64,000 bases of DNA from Frateuria_A sp051900425 (GCF_051900425.1 NZ_JBHZGK010000003.1:1-64000), one strand, 5' to 3'; positions 26,671-34,742 are shown, counted from the first letter of the stretch. The notes: generated from the letters alone by a model not told the origin. Translations and numbers: made by a program.

Positions 26671-27434
26671 TGCTCGGAGTAGTTCCACAACAGTCCGCCG
26701 TCGATGAACAGCGTGCTGCCGGTCATGTAGCTGGCGTCATCGCCGCACAGGAAGGCCACCGCGCCGGCCACCTCCTCGGGCGAGCCAAGTCGTTGCAGCG
26801 GGATGTTGCGCTTGAGCGCGGCCATCAGCGCCGGGTCGCTCATGAGGTGCGCGTTGATCGGTGTCTTGATCGCGCCGGGCGCGATGTTGTTGATGGTGAT
26901 GCCCAGCGGGGCAAGCTCGACCGACAGGTCGCGCATCAGCATCTTCACGCCGCCCTTGCTGGCGCAGTAGCTGGCGAAGTGCGGGAACGGCAGTTCCTCG
27001 TGCACCGAGCTGATGTTGACGATGCGCCCGCCGTCGCCGCGATCGCGTACGTGGCGCGCGAACGCCTGGGTGAGGAAGAACACGCCCTTGAGGTTGACGT
27101 CCAGCACCAGGTCGTAATCGGCCTCGGTGACGTCGAGGAACCCGGCGCGCCGCTCCACGCCCGCGTTGTTGACCAGGATGTCGACCCGGCCCATCTGCGC
27201 CACCGCCTCGGTCATCACCTGTCGGACGGCCTCGACCTGGGCGACGTCGCCCTCGATCAGGCAGGCGCGTGCACCGGTGGCCTGCACCTGCGCGAGGGTC
27301 TCGCGGGCGCGGTCGTTGGCGACGCGGTCCTCGATCACCACCGACGCGCCTTCCTGCGCCAGCCGCAGCGCGATCGCGCGGCCAATGCCTTGCGCCGCGC
27401 CGGTGACCAGCGCGACCTTGCCTTGCAGCCCCAT
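26667..27434 (-). CDS. short-chain dehydrogenase/reductase, glucose 1-dehydrogenase-like
   Basis: A 255-residue classical SDR with the cofactor motif TGAAQGIG near the N-terminus, NNAG, the catalytic Ser in NISSVHE and the YxxxK motif SYCASKGG. The NAD-binding acidic or NADP-binding basic preference is not clear. Overall similarity suggests the glucose 1-dehydrogenase group. Translational coupling to trehalase makes oxidation of trehalose-derived glucose an attractive but unproven role. The ATG at 27434 has AAGGAG five bases upstream; a GTG three bases earlier has poorer spacing. Confidence 0.88.
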   Translation of the reverse strand: MGLQGKVALVTGAAQGIGRAIALRLAQEGASVVIEDRVANDRARETLAQVQATGARACLIEGDVAQVEAVRQVMTEAVAQMGRVDILVNNAGVERRAGFLDVTEADYDLVLDVNLKGVFFLTQAFARHVRDRGDGGRIVNISSVHEELPFPHFASYCASKGGVKMLMRDLSVELAPLGITINNIAPGAIKTPINAHLMSDPALMAALKRNIPLQRLGSPEEVAGAVAFLCGDDASYMTGSTLFIDGGLLWNYSEQ

Positions 27435-27623
27435 CACGGCTCCTTCGGAAGTGGATGAGGTCGCCCAGCCTAGGACTCCGCGGGTGAAGACGGCGCCAGC
27501 GATGGCGTGCCAAGGCTATGGGCGGTCATCGGAGTGCCTGCGTCCCGCCACGAATCTGCCCGACCGGACACCGGTGCATCGGCCAGACTGCGCGTTTCCA
27601 CTGCATACGAAAAGGATGTTGCG

Positions 27624-28751
27624 ATGCACCGCCTTCCCGGCCTGGACCTGCTGCGTGCCTGGGCGATCGTGTGGGTCATGCTGTTTCACTCCTACGTGGT
27701 CGGCGGGCTGGGCGATCGTTTCGCCTGGCTGGGCAACGACGGCTGGATGGGCGTGGACTTGTTCTTCGTCCTCTCCGGCTACCTGATCGGCTACCCGCTG
27801 CTGGCGTCGCTGGCGCGCGGGGAGGCGTTGGCGTGGCCGGCGTTCTACCGGCGCCGCGCATTCCGCATCCTGCCGGCCTTCGTGGCGGTGCTCGCGGTGT
27901 ATCTGGCCTGGCCGGCGCTGCGCGAGGCGCCGGGTCTGGCGCCGGCGTGGCAGTTCCTGAGCTTCACGCTCAACCTGCTGATCGACTACGAACACGACAA
28001 GGCGTTCTCGCACGCCTGGTCGTTGTGCGTAGAGGAGCACTTCTACCTGCTGTTCCCGTGGCTGGCCTGGTGGCTGGTGCGACGGCCATCGCTGGGCAAG
28101 GCACTGGCGGTGGGACTGGGCGTGGCCGCCATCGGCATGGCCGTGCGCGGCTACGTGTGGCTGCACGCGATGGGGCCGGTGATCGGGCAGCCAGGGCCGG
28201 CGTTCGGCCTGCGCTTCGTCGAGGGCATCTACTACCCGACCTGGGCGCGGCTAGACGGCCTGCTCGCCGGCGTGGCGCTGGCGGCACTGCGCGTGGGCCG
28301 GCCTCAAGCCTGGATGCACCTGCAGCGGCATGCGGGGGTGGTGCTCATGGCGGGGCTGGGCCTGTTCGCGCTGGCGTGGTGCCTGTTCCGCGAGCGGCTG
28401 GGGTTCTGGCCCTCGGTAGTGGGCTATCCGCTGCTGTCGCTCGCGCTGGCTTTGTGCGTGGGCGCGGCCACCGCGCTGCCCGCGGGCTGGGCGGTGCCGG
28501 GGGCGGGTTGGCTGGCGCGGGTTTCCTACAGCCTGTACCTCAGCCACAAGCTGGCGCTGCATGCGGTGGCGACGTGGTGGGTGGGTCCGTGGCAACTGCA
28601 TGGGCTGAGCGCGTTCGCGCTGTACGCGGTTGGCGTGCTGGCGGCCGGTGCGGCGCTGTACTACGCGGTGGAGCGGCCGTTCCTGCGTTGGCGCGAGTGG
28701 CTGGATGGGCGCCGGCCGCGCATTACTGCAGACATGCCCGAGGCTGCCTAG
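27624..28751 (+). CDS. acyltransferase 3 family membrane protein
   Basis: A 375-residue inner-membrane O-acyltransferase of the OafA/NodX type, which acylates surface sugars. It has about ten helices, the N-terminal RAWAIVWVMLFHSYVVGG with the conserved His, FYRRRAFRILPAF and SLCVEEHFYLLFP. No SGNH domain is attached. AAAAGGA precedes the ATG. The last 33 codons are repeated, with a frameshift, about 174 bases downstream. Confidence 0.9.
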   Translation: MHRLPGLDLLRAWAIVWVMLFHSYVVGGLGDRFAWLGNDGWMGVDLFFVLSGYLIGYPLLASLARGEALAWPAFYRRRAFRILPAFVAVLAVYLAWPALREAPGLAPAWQFLSFTLNLLIDYEHDKAFSHAWSLCVEEHFYLLFPWLAWWLVRRPSLGKALAVGLGVAAIGMAVRGYVWLHAMGPVIGQPGPAFGLRFVEGIYYPTWARLDGLLAGVALAALRVGRPQAWMHLQRHAGVVLMAGLGLFALAWCLFRERLGFWPSVVGYPLLSLALALCVGAATALPAGWAVPGAGWLARVSYSLYLSHKLALHAVATWWVGPWQLHGLSAFALYAVGVLAAGAALYYAVERPFLRWREWLDGRRPRITADMPEAA

Positions 28752-28757
28752 CTTGTT

Positions 28758-28816
28758 GTAGGAGCGCACCCGTGCGCGATCGGGAGGTTCACGGTCGCGC
28801 ACAGGTGCGCTCCTAC
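28758..28816. repeat. palindromic intergenic repeat, complete copy 2
   Basis: GTAGGAGCGCACCCGTGCGCGA and GGTCGCGCACAGGTGCGCTC form the same inverted repeat as copy 1. It lies seven bases after the acyltransferase stop codon and is part of the duplicated unit. Confidence 0.85.
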
Positions 28817-28824
28817 AGGGGGCG

Positions 28825-28922
28825 TGGCGCCCTATTGCGTGGTGAAGCATCCGTTCCTTGCGTTGGCGCGAGCGGCTGGGAAGGCGCCCGCCGCATCACC
28901 GCAGACACACCCGAGGCTGCCT
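28825..28922 (+). pseudogene. remnant of the acyltransferase 3' end
   Basis: About 98 bases align with 28651-28748, the last codons of the upstream acyltransferase gene. They share TGCGTTGGCGCGAG, GGCTGG and CCCGAGGCTGCCT. A one-base insertion (TTCCTTGCG for TTCCTGCG) and small deletions break the frame. The following repeat copy 3 is duplicated with it. It is not expressed as a protein. Confidence 0.75.
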
Positions 28923-28930
28923 GGCTTGTT

Positions 28931-28989
28931 GTAGGAGCGCACCTGTGCGCGACCGGGATGCCCGCGGTCGCGCACAGGTACGCTCCCAC
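28931..28989. repeat. palindromic intergenic repeat, complete copy 3
   Basis: GTAGGAGCGCACCTGTGCGCGA and its complement arm GGTCGCGCACAGGTACGCTC. The copy sits between the acyltransferase remnant and the end of bioC. Confidence 0.85.
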
Positions 28990-29004
28990 AGGGGGAGCTG
29001 AGCG

Positions 29005-29883
29005 TCAGCGCCGGCGCGAGCCGCGCAGGCTGGACAGCGAGAAGGTGGCGATCTCGCCTTCGGGGGTGCGGCGTGCCTGGCCGGGCGGCGGGCCCCAGGC
29101 GTGCGCGGTGACCACTTCCCAGGTGGCCGGGATGCGGCCGTCCACGCGCATCGCCTCGTAGGCGGCGAGCATGCCGCGGTAGTGGCTCTTGCCGGTGAGG
29201 TTTCGCTCGCGCGCGCGGTCGGCATGGGTCGCGCCCAGGCCCTTGAGCTCCTTCAGCAGCGCGCGCGGCTCGCTGTAGGTGAGCGTGTAGCGGTTCACGT
29301 CCAGCACCGGGTCGCGCAGGCCTGCGTTGATCATCGCGTCGCCCACGTCGTGCATGTCGAGGAAGCGGCTGACGTGCGAGTGCTCGTCGACCGCCGCCCA
29401 GGCGGCGCGCAGTTCCTTCAGCGTATCGGGGCCGAAGCTGGAGAAGGCGAGCAGGCCGCCGGGCTTGAGCACGCGCACGCACTCGCCGAACAGCGCGGGC
29501 AGGTCGTCGATCCACTGGAAGCACAGGTTCGAGTGCAACACGTCGACGCTGCGGTCGGGCAGCGGCAGCGCGGTGGCCTCGGCGCAGACGCGCTGGAACG
29601 GGCGCAGCAGCGCCTGGTGCTTGCGCGCCGCGTGCAGCATGGGCTGCGCCAGGTCGACCGCAATCACCTGCGCCTTCGGGTAGCGCTTCTTCAGCAGCGC
29701 GCTGCCGCGGCCGGTGCCGGCGCCGACGTCCAGCACGCGTTCGGGCGTCTGCAGATAGAAGTCCAGACGGCCAAGCAGATCGGCCTGCACTTCGCGCTGC
29801 AGCACGTCGTGCTGCTCGTAGGTGGCCGCGGCGCGCGCGAAGTTGCGGCGCACGCGGGCGCGGTCGAGATGGAACGTGCTCAT
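29005..29883 (-). CDS. bioC: malonyl-[acyl-carrier protein] O-methyltransferase
   Basis: Methylates malonyl-ACP with S-adenosylmethionine so that it can enter fatty-acid synthesis as a disguised primer for pimelate. The 292-residue product starts MSTFHLDRARVRRNFARAA, a typical BioC opening, and has the SAM motif VLDVGAGTGRGS (about 48-59) and the family segment SNLCFQWIDDLP. Its ATG overlaps the bioH stop (ATGA). It is the last gene of the bioB-bioF-trhO-bioH-bioC transcript. Confidence 0.95.
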   Translation of the reverse strand: MSTFHLDRARVRRNFARAAATYEQHDVLQREVQADLLGRLDFYLQTPERVLDVGAGTGRGSALLKKRYPKAQVIAVDLAQPMLHAARKHQALLRPFQRVCAEATALPLPDRSVDVLHSNLCFQWIDDLPALFGECVRVLKPGGLLAFSSFGPDTLKELRAAWAAVDEHSHVSRFLDMHDVGDAMINAGLRDPVLDVNRYTLTYSEPRALLKELKGLGATHADRARERNLTGKSHYRGMLAAYEAMRVDGRIPATWEVVTAHAWGPPPGQARRTPEGEIATFSLSSLRGSRRR

Positions 29884-30653
29884 GCCGGGATGTCCGCGAA
29901 CAGGGGTTGCAGTGCCTCGGCCACGGCATCGGCGTGGCCGATGAAGGGCGCGTGGCCGGCGCCGGGGATCTCCACGAAACGGCCGCCGCAGCGCTCGGCC
30001 GACCAGGCCATGGCGGCCGGAGGCACCAGCCGGTCGCGGCGGCCGGCGATCCACGTGCTGGGCACGGCCAGTTGCGGCACGCGTGCGCGCAGGTCGCTGC
30101 CTTCGAGCAGGCCGATGCCTTCCTGCAGCACGCGCAGTTCCGGTTCGCCGCGCTCGAAGGCTTCCGCGCGCAGGCGGCGCAGCTCGGCCTTGGGGTCGTT
30201 GCTGCCCATCGCCTCCAGCGCGAGGAAACGCTCGAGCGTGGCGTGGTAGTCGGTTTCCAGGTCAAGCGCGAGCTGGTGCACCAGGGCGGCGTCGCTGCCG
30301 TGCGGCCAGCCGGCGCCGCGCACGAACCTGGGCGTCGCGCAGAGCATCGCCAGGCCGCGTACCTGTGTCGGCATGTCGAGCGCCGCCGTGAGTGCGACCA
30401 GGCCGCCCAGCGACCAGCCCAGCCAGGGAGCCGGGGGCGTGGCGGCGGCGATGGCGCCGGCGATCGCGTGTGGGTCCAGTGGCAGGCCGCAGGCGCGCGA
30501 GTGGCCGTGGCCGGGGAGGTCGACCACGTAGAGCGTGCACTGCGCGGCCAAGGCCTCGACCAGTGGCGCGAACACGCCGCCGTGCATGGCCCAGCCGTGG
30601 AGGAGGACCAGCGGCTGCGGGCCGTGGCCCAGATTGTCGATATGCAGGGTCAC
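29880..30653 (-). CDS. bioH: pimeloyl-ACP methyl ester carboxylesterase
   Basis: Removes the methyl group from pimeloyl-ACP methyl ester to end chain elongation. The 257-residue alpha/beta hydrolase has the oxyanion segment LLHGWAMHGG, the nucleophile Ser81 in GWSLGG, Asp207 and His234 in GAGHAPF. The most plausible start is the GTG at 30653 (VTLHIDNLGHG), which has no strong Shine-Dalgarno sequence. The upstream trhO frame runs through the first 392 bases of this gene in another phase, so ribosomes may arrive here by coupling. Confidence 0.92.
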   Translation of the reverse strand: MTLHIDNLGHGPQPLVLLHGWAMHGGVFAPLVEALAAQCTLYVVDLPGHGHSRACGLPLDPHAIAGAIAAATPPAPWLGWSLGGLVALTAALDMPTQVRGLAMLCATPRFVRGAGWPHGSDAALVHQLALDLETDYHATLERFLALEAMGSNDPKAELRRLRAEAFERGEPELRVLQEGIGLLEGSDLRARVPQLAVPSTWIAGRRDRLVPPAAMAWSAERCGGRFVEIPGAGHAPFIGHADAVAEALQPLFADIPA

Positions 30654-31416
30654 GCGGCGCGTTCCGCTCCCTCTCCCCTCCGGGGAGAGGGGGCTTGGTC
30701 GGTCGCAAGGTGCGATCCACCGCCCCTCGCCCATCGAACACGAAGCAATCGCCTTCCCAGTGGCTGCCGTCGGTTTCTTCGAGGTATTTGAGGATGCCGC
30801 CCTCCAGCTGCCACACCTCGCCCAGTCCCAGCCCGGCCAGGTGCAGCGCCGCCTTCTCGCAGCGGATGCCGCCGGTGCAGTAGGAAACGATCGTCTTGCC
30901 CAGGTAGCGCTCGCGGTCGGCGAGCACCGCCTCGGGCAAGGCGGTGAAACTGGCCAGTCGATAGTCGACCGCACCGGCGAAGCGCCCCACGTCGGTCTCG
31001 TAGTCGTTGCGCGTATCCAGCAACAGCACCTCGCGACCGGCATCGTCATGGCCCTGGTCGAGCCAGCGCTTGAGCGTGGCCGCCCCGACGGCAGGCGCCC
31101 GGCCCTGGTGGGGCGCGACCGGCGCGCGCAGGGTGATGATCTCGCGCTTGAGCCGCACCCGCAGGCGCCCGAACGGAACCTCCGTCGACAGCGATTCCTT
31201 CACTGGCAGGTCGGCGAAGCGCACGTCTTCGCGCAGCCAGCCGAGGTAGGCGTCGATCGCCTCGCGGGTACCGGCCAGGAACAGGTTGATGCCCTCGGGC
31301 GCGAGCAGGATGGTGCCCCTGAGCGCCAGCGCGGCGGCGCGGGCGTGCAGGGATGCGCGCAGCGCGGGGAGGTCCGCGAGCGGGACGAAGCGGTAGGCGG
31401 CGACGTTGACGATCAT
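30262..31416 (-). CDS. trhO: tRNA uridine(34) hydroxylase TrhO (rhodanese family) with unusual C-terminal extension
   Basis: Oxygen-dependent enzyme making 5-hydroxyuridine at position 34 of tRNAs. It has an N-terminal YceA domain (MIVNVAAYRFVPLADLP) and a rhodanese domain with the catalytic Cys180 in VSYCTGGIRC. Homologues normally end shortly after the segment EGDCFVFDGR (about 221-230). Here no stop follows: from residue about 241 the frame enters a CCTCTCCCC/GGGGAGAGG repeat and stays open for about 144 more codons, overlapping bioH. The extension looks like out-of-frame bioH sequence, not a domain. The annotated end is the first in-frame stop. Confidence 0.85.
   Translation of the reverse strand: MIVNVAAYRFVPLADLPALRASLHARAAALALRGTILLAPEGINLFLAGTREAIDAYLGWLREDVRFADLPVKESLSTEVPFGRLRVRLKREIITLRAPVAPHQGRAPAVGAATLKRWLDQGHDDAGREVLLLDTRNDYETDVGRFAGAVDYRLASFTALPEAVLADRERYLGKTIVSYCTGGIRCEKAALHLAGLGLGEVWQLEGGILKYLEETDGSHWEGDCFVFDGRGAVDRTLRPTKPPLPGGERERNAPRDPAYRQSGPRPAAAGPPPRLGHARRRVRATGRGLGRAVHALRGRPPRPRPLARLRPATGPTRDRRRHRRRHAPGSLAGLVAGRPGRTHGGARHADTGTRPGDALRDAQVRARRRLAARQRRRPGAPARA
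30669..30693. repeat. CCTCTCCCC/GGGGAGAGG hairpin inside the trhO-bioH junction
   Basis: A near-perfect inverted repeat with a short centre, of the same type seen at 50775-50885. It sits exactly where trhO should end and bioH begin, 16 bases before the bioH start. Confidence 0.7.
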
Positions 31417-31442
31417 GGGAATGGGATACGGCGAGCCGCCGA

Positions 31443-32630
31443 TTATACCGACGCGCCGTCTTTGCCCCGCGGCAGGGTCGCCAGCGCGTCGAGCAGGCGG
31501 TCGACGTGCTCGTCCTCGTGCGCTGCGCTCAGCGTGATGCGCAGGCGCGCCTGGCCGGCCGGCACCGTGGGCGGGCGGATCGCGGTCACCAGCAGGCCCT
31601 GTGCCTCCAGCGCGTGCGCTGCCGCGAGTGCGTCGGCGGCATCGCCCAGCAGCAAGGGCTGGATCGGCGTGTCCGAGGCGGCGAGCGGCAGGCCCAGCTG
31701 CGCCGCGCCGGCGCGGAAGCGGGTGATCAGCGCGGCGAGCCTTTCGCGCCCCCAGTGTTCGCTGCGCGCCAGTTGCACCGCCGCGAGCGTCGCGGCGGCC
31801 ACGGCCGGTGGCATGGCCGTGGTGTAGACATGGGTGCGGGCGAACTGGGTCAGCCCTTCGATCAGCGCGGCGGAGCCGGCGACGAAGGCGCCGTGGGTAC
31901 CGAGCGCCTTGCCCAGCGTGGCCATCAGCACCGGCACGTCGCGCGGGCCCAGTCCCGCGTCGGCGACGCTGCCGGCGCCCTCCGGCCCGAGCACGCCCAG
32001 GCCGTGCGCATCGTCGACCATCAGCGTGGCGCCTTCGCGCCGGCACCATGCGGAAAGCTCGCGCAGCGGCGCGCGGTCGCCGTCCATGCTGAAGACGCCG
32101 TCGGTCGCGAGCAGCGCGGCGGCGTCGGGCATGCCGGCCAACTGGCGGGCGGCGGCCGCGGCATCGCCGTGCGGATAGCGGCGCAGCGTGGCGCCGGCGA
32201 GCGTGGCGCCATCGAGCAGGCAGGCGTGGTTGAGCTTGTCCTGCACGCACAGGTCGCCGCGACCGAGCAGCGCCTGCAGCACGCCCAGGTTGGCCATGTA
32301 GCCGGTGGAAAACAGCAGTGCACGCTCGCGGCCGGTCCAGTCGGCCAGCGCGTCCTCCAGCATCGCGTGCTCGCGGCGGTGGCCGCAGACCAGGTGCGCG
32401 GCGGTGCTGCCCACGCCTTCGTCGCCGGCCACGCGCATGAACGCGGCGATCAGCTGCGGGTGCTGGGCCAGGCCCAGGTAGTCGTTGGAGCAGAAGGCGA
32501 GCAGGCGGCGCTCGCCGATCTCCAGCCAGGGACCCTGGGCGTGGTCGATGGCGCGGGCGCGGCGCAGCAGGTCCGCCTGTGCGCGTTCGGATGTCCGGAC
32601 GGCCAGCCGCTGCAGAAGGTCCGCGCGCAT
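31443..32630 (-). CDS. bioF: 8-amino-7-oxononanoate synthase
   Basis: PLP enzyme condensing pimeloyl-ACP with alanine to give KAPA. The 395-residue product has FCSNDYLGL (47-55), HLVCGHRREH, DGVFSMDGD with its cofactor Asp, DDAHGLGVLG and the PLP lysine Lys241 in TLGKALGTHG. The ATG at 32630 follows bioB by eight bases, so the two are coupled. The open frame upstream is the bioB shadow. Confidence 0.97.
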   Translation of the reverse strand: MRADLLQRLAVRTSERAQADLLRRARAIDHAQGPWLEIGERRLLAFCSNDYLGLAQHPQLIAAFMRVAGDEGVGSTAAHLVCGHRREHAMLEDALADWTGRERALLFSTGYMANLGVLQALLGRGDLCVQDKLNHACLLDGATLAGATLRRYPHGDAAAAARQLAGMPDAAALLATDGVFSMDGDRAPLRELSAWCRREGATLMVDDAHGLGVLGPEGAGSVADAGLGPRDVPVLMATLGKALGTHGAFVAGSAALIEGLTQFARTHVYTTAMPPAVAAATLAAVQLARSEHWGRERLAALITRFRAGAAQLGLPLAASDTPIQPLLLGDAADALAAAHALEAQGLLVTAIRPPTVPAGQARLRITLSAAHEDEHVDRLLDALATLPRGKDGASV

Positions 32631-32638
32631 GGCGGCGG

Positions 32639-33640
32639 TCAGGCGGATTCGAGGATGTCGGCGTGCACCGTGCCCGAGTGTTCCACCACGTCCAGCGGAT
32701 GCAGGTCCAGCCGCGCGAACAGTGCGCGGTCGGCGGCGACGTCGGGGTTGCCGGTGGTGAGCAGTTTCTCGCCGTAGAAGATCGAGTTGGCGCCGGCGTG
32801 GAAGCACAGCGCCTGCACCGCCTCGTCCATCTGCTGGCGGCCGGCGGAAAGGCGCACCATCGAGGCGGGCATCAGGATGCGTGCCACCGCAACGGTGCGC
32901 ACGAACTCGAACGGATCCAGCGCCTCGGTGCCGTGCAGCGGCGTGCCCTCGACCTGCACCAGCTGGTTGATCGGCACCGACTGCGGGTGCTCGGGCAGGT
33001 TGGCCAGCGTCTGCAGCAGGCCGGCGCGCTGCTCGCGCGATTCACCCATGCCGACGATGCCGCCGCAGCAGGTCTTCAGGCCCGCGCAGCGCACGTGTTC
33101 GAGCGTGTCCAGGCGATCCTGGTATTCGCGGGTGTGGATGATCTGGCCGTAGAACTCCGGCGCGCTGTCGAGGTTGTGGTTGTAGTAGTCCAGGCCCGCC
33201 TGCTTCAGCGTGCCGGCCTGCTCGCCGCTCAGCATGCCCAGCGTGGCGCAGGTTTCCAGGCCCAGCGCCTTTACCGCGGTGACGATCTCGGCGACCTTGG
33301 CGACGTCGCGGTCCTTCGGGCTGCGCCAGGCGGCGCCCATGCAGAAACGGCTGGCGCCGGCGTCGCGCGCGGCCCGGGCGCGCTCGAGCACGGCATCGAC
33401 GCTCATCAGCTTTTCCGCCTTCACGCCGGTCTGGTAGCGCTGTGCCTGCGGGCAGTAGGCGCAATCCTCCGGGCAGCCGCCGGTCTTGATCGAGAGCAGG
33501 GTCGACACCTGCACCGCGTTCGGATCGTGGTGCTCGCGGTGCACCGTGTGCGCGCGGTGCAGCAGGTCGTTGAACGGCAGCGCGAACAGCGCGGCGACTT
33601 CCGCGCGCGTCCAGTCGTGGCGGATCGGGGCAGGGGACAT
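32639..33640 (-). CDS. bioB: biotin synthase
   Basis: Radical-SAM enzyme inserting sulfur into dethiobiotin. The 333-residue product has the 4Fe-4S motif CPEDCAYC (Cys56, Cys60, Cys63) and conserved cysteines of the second cluster in RFCMG, ETCATLG and KTCCGG. It is the first gene of the biotin operon. A BirA-like operator and a TTGACA -35 hexamer lie upstream at 33692-33724. Confidence 0.98.
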   Translation of the reverse strand: MSPAPIRHDWTRAEVAALFALPFNDLLHRAHTVHREHHDPNAVQVSTLLSIKTGGCPEDCAYCPQAQRYQTGVKAEKLMSVDAVLERARAARDAGASRFCMGAAWRSPKDRDVAKVAEIVTAVKALGLETCATLGMLSGEQAGTLKQAGLDYYNHNLDSAPEFYGQIIHTREYQDRLDTLEHVRCAGLKTCCGGIVGMGESREQRAGLLQTLANLPEHPQSVPINQLVQVEGTPLHGTEALDPFEFVRTVAVARILMPASMVRLSAGRQQMDEAVQALCFHAGANSIFYGEKLLTTGNPDVAADRALFARLDLHPLDVVEHSGTVHADILESA

Positions 33641-33691
33641 GGGATGGCGACTCCGCGTGGGGACGCGGCAGTGTGGGAACGGGTCTTGCGT

Positions 33692-33725
33692 CTGTCAACC
33701 AATCTGACATGCAGCGGGTTGACGC
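33692..33725. promoter_or_regulatory. BirA-like biotin operator and bioB promoter
   Basis: GTCAACC (33694-33700) and GGTTGAC (33717-33723) are exact inverted repeats 16 bases apart, the layout of BirA operators (TTGT-AACC, spacer 15-16, GGTT-ACAA). On the minus strand the left arm contains TTGACA with CACACT 17 bases downstream as -10, so bound repressor would cover the -35 box. Confidence 0.65.
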
Positions 33726-33779
33726 CACGGCGCCCGCGCCGGTCCGCTACCATCGAGGTCCCCACCACGGAGCAACCAG

Positions 33780-33986
33780 ATGAGCGCAGGTCAGGGCAGC
33801 ACCGGCAACGTCATCGCGGCGGTGTGCAGTTTCTTCATTCCCGGCCTGGGGCAACTGGTGCAGGGGCGGTTGCTCAAGGCGATCATCATGTTCGTGCTCG
33901 CCGCCGCACTGTGGATCGTCTGGATGGGCTGGATCATCCACCTGTGGTCGATCCTCGACGCGGCGCTGTACAAGCCCGGGAACTGA
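33780..33986 (+). CDS. small TM2-like membrane protein
   Basis: A 68-residue protein with two hydrophobic segments: NVIAAVCSFFIPGLGQLVQG and, after LLKA, IIMFVLAAALWIVWMGWII. The FIPGLGQLVQGR turn between them matches the short hairpin typical of TM2-type small membrane proteins. It ends IHLWSILDAALYKPGN. Function unknown. It lies 10 bases upstream of comF, probably in the same transcript, divergent from bioB. Confidence 0.75.
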   Translation: MSAGQGSTGNVIAAVCSFFIPGLGQLVQGRLLKAIIMFVLAAALWIVWMGWIIHLWSILDAALYKPGN

Positions 33987-33996
33987 CATCCCGCCG

Positions 33997-34719
33997 ATGC
34001 GCATGGACGCGCTTGCCCACCCGCTCTCCCGCCTGCATGCCTGGCTGCTGCCATGGCGCTGCCTGCTGTGCGGCGATGCCGGCGGCGACGGGTTGGACCT
34101 GTGCCAGGCCTGCGCCGCGGAGCTGCCCCGCAACACCAGTTGCTGCGCGCGGTGTGCGCTGCCCTTGCCCCGTGCGGCGGCGACCTGCGGCCGGTGCCAG
34201 CGCAAGCCGCCGCCGTGGGACGCCGCCTGGGCGCCGTTTCGCTACGGCTGGCCGCTGGACCGGCTTGAGGCGCGCTACAAGTTCGGTCGCGACCTGGCCG
34301 CCGGGCGCACGCTGGCGCGGCTGTGGCAGTGCGCGGCGCCGCCGGTGGCGCGGCCCGGGCTGATCCTGCCGGTGCCGCTGCATCGCTCGCGCCTGCGCCA
34401 GCGTGGCTACAACCAGGCGCTGGAGCTGGCGCGGCCGCTCGGTCGTGCACTCGGCGTGCCGGTGCGCCACGACGGGCTGCTGCGCGTGCGTGAGACCGAC
34501 GCGCAGACCGAGCTGGATGCGGCGGCGCGCCGGCGCAACGTGCGCGGGGCATTCGCGCTGCGCGAAGGACCGGCGTTGCCGGCCCATGTGGCGTTGCTGG
34601 ATGACGTGATGACCACCGGCGCGACGCTGGCCGAGTGCGCACGGGTGCTCAGGCGGGCGGGTGCGGCGCGGGTGGATGTGTGGGCATTGGCACGGGCGCC
34701 CTCGGCTCGCGGGCGGTGA
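33997..34719 (+). CDS. comF: ComF family phosphoribosyltransferase-like protein
   Basis: A 240-residue member of the ComF/GntX family, implicated in DNA uptake and use of external DNA. The N-terminus has a zinc-ribbon-like set of CxxC pairs (CLLCG, CQAC, CARC, CGRC), followed by a type I PRTase fold with the PRPP loop VALLDDVMTTGATLAEC (about 201-217). The comF-bioB divergent arrangement is common in xanthomonads. The protein is cytoplasmic. Confidence 0.9.
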   Translation: MRMDALAHPLSRLHAWLLPWRCLLCGDAGGDGLDLCQACAAELPRNTSCCARCALPLPRAAATCGRCQRKPPPWDAAWAPFRYGWPLDRLEARYKFGRDLAAGRTLARLWQCAAPPVARPGLILPVPLHRSRLRQRGYNQALELARPLGRALGVPVRHDGLLRVRETDAQTELDAAARRRNVRGAFALREGPALPAHVALLDDVMTTGATLAECARVLRRAGAARVDVWALARAPSARGR

Positions 34720-34742
34720 ACCCTCCACCAGCGCCGCATCGA

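Noticed and set aside
28825..29161. Continuation of an open frame through the duplicated acyltransferase tail as a longer gene
   Set aside because: The continued frame encodes repeat sequence and is out of phase with the acyltransferase homology, so it is remnant DNA.
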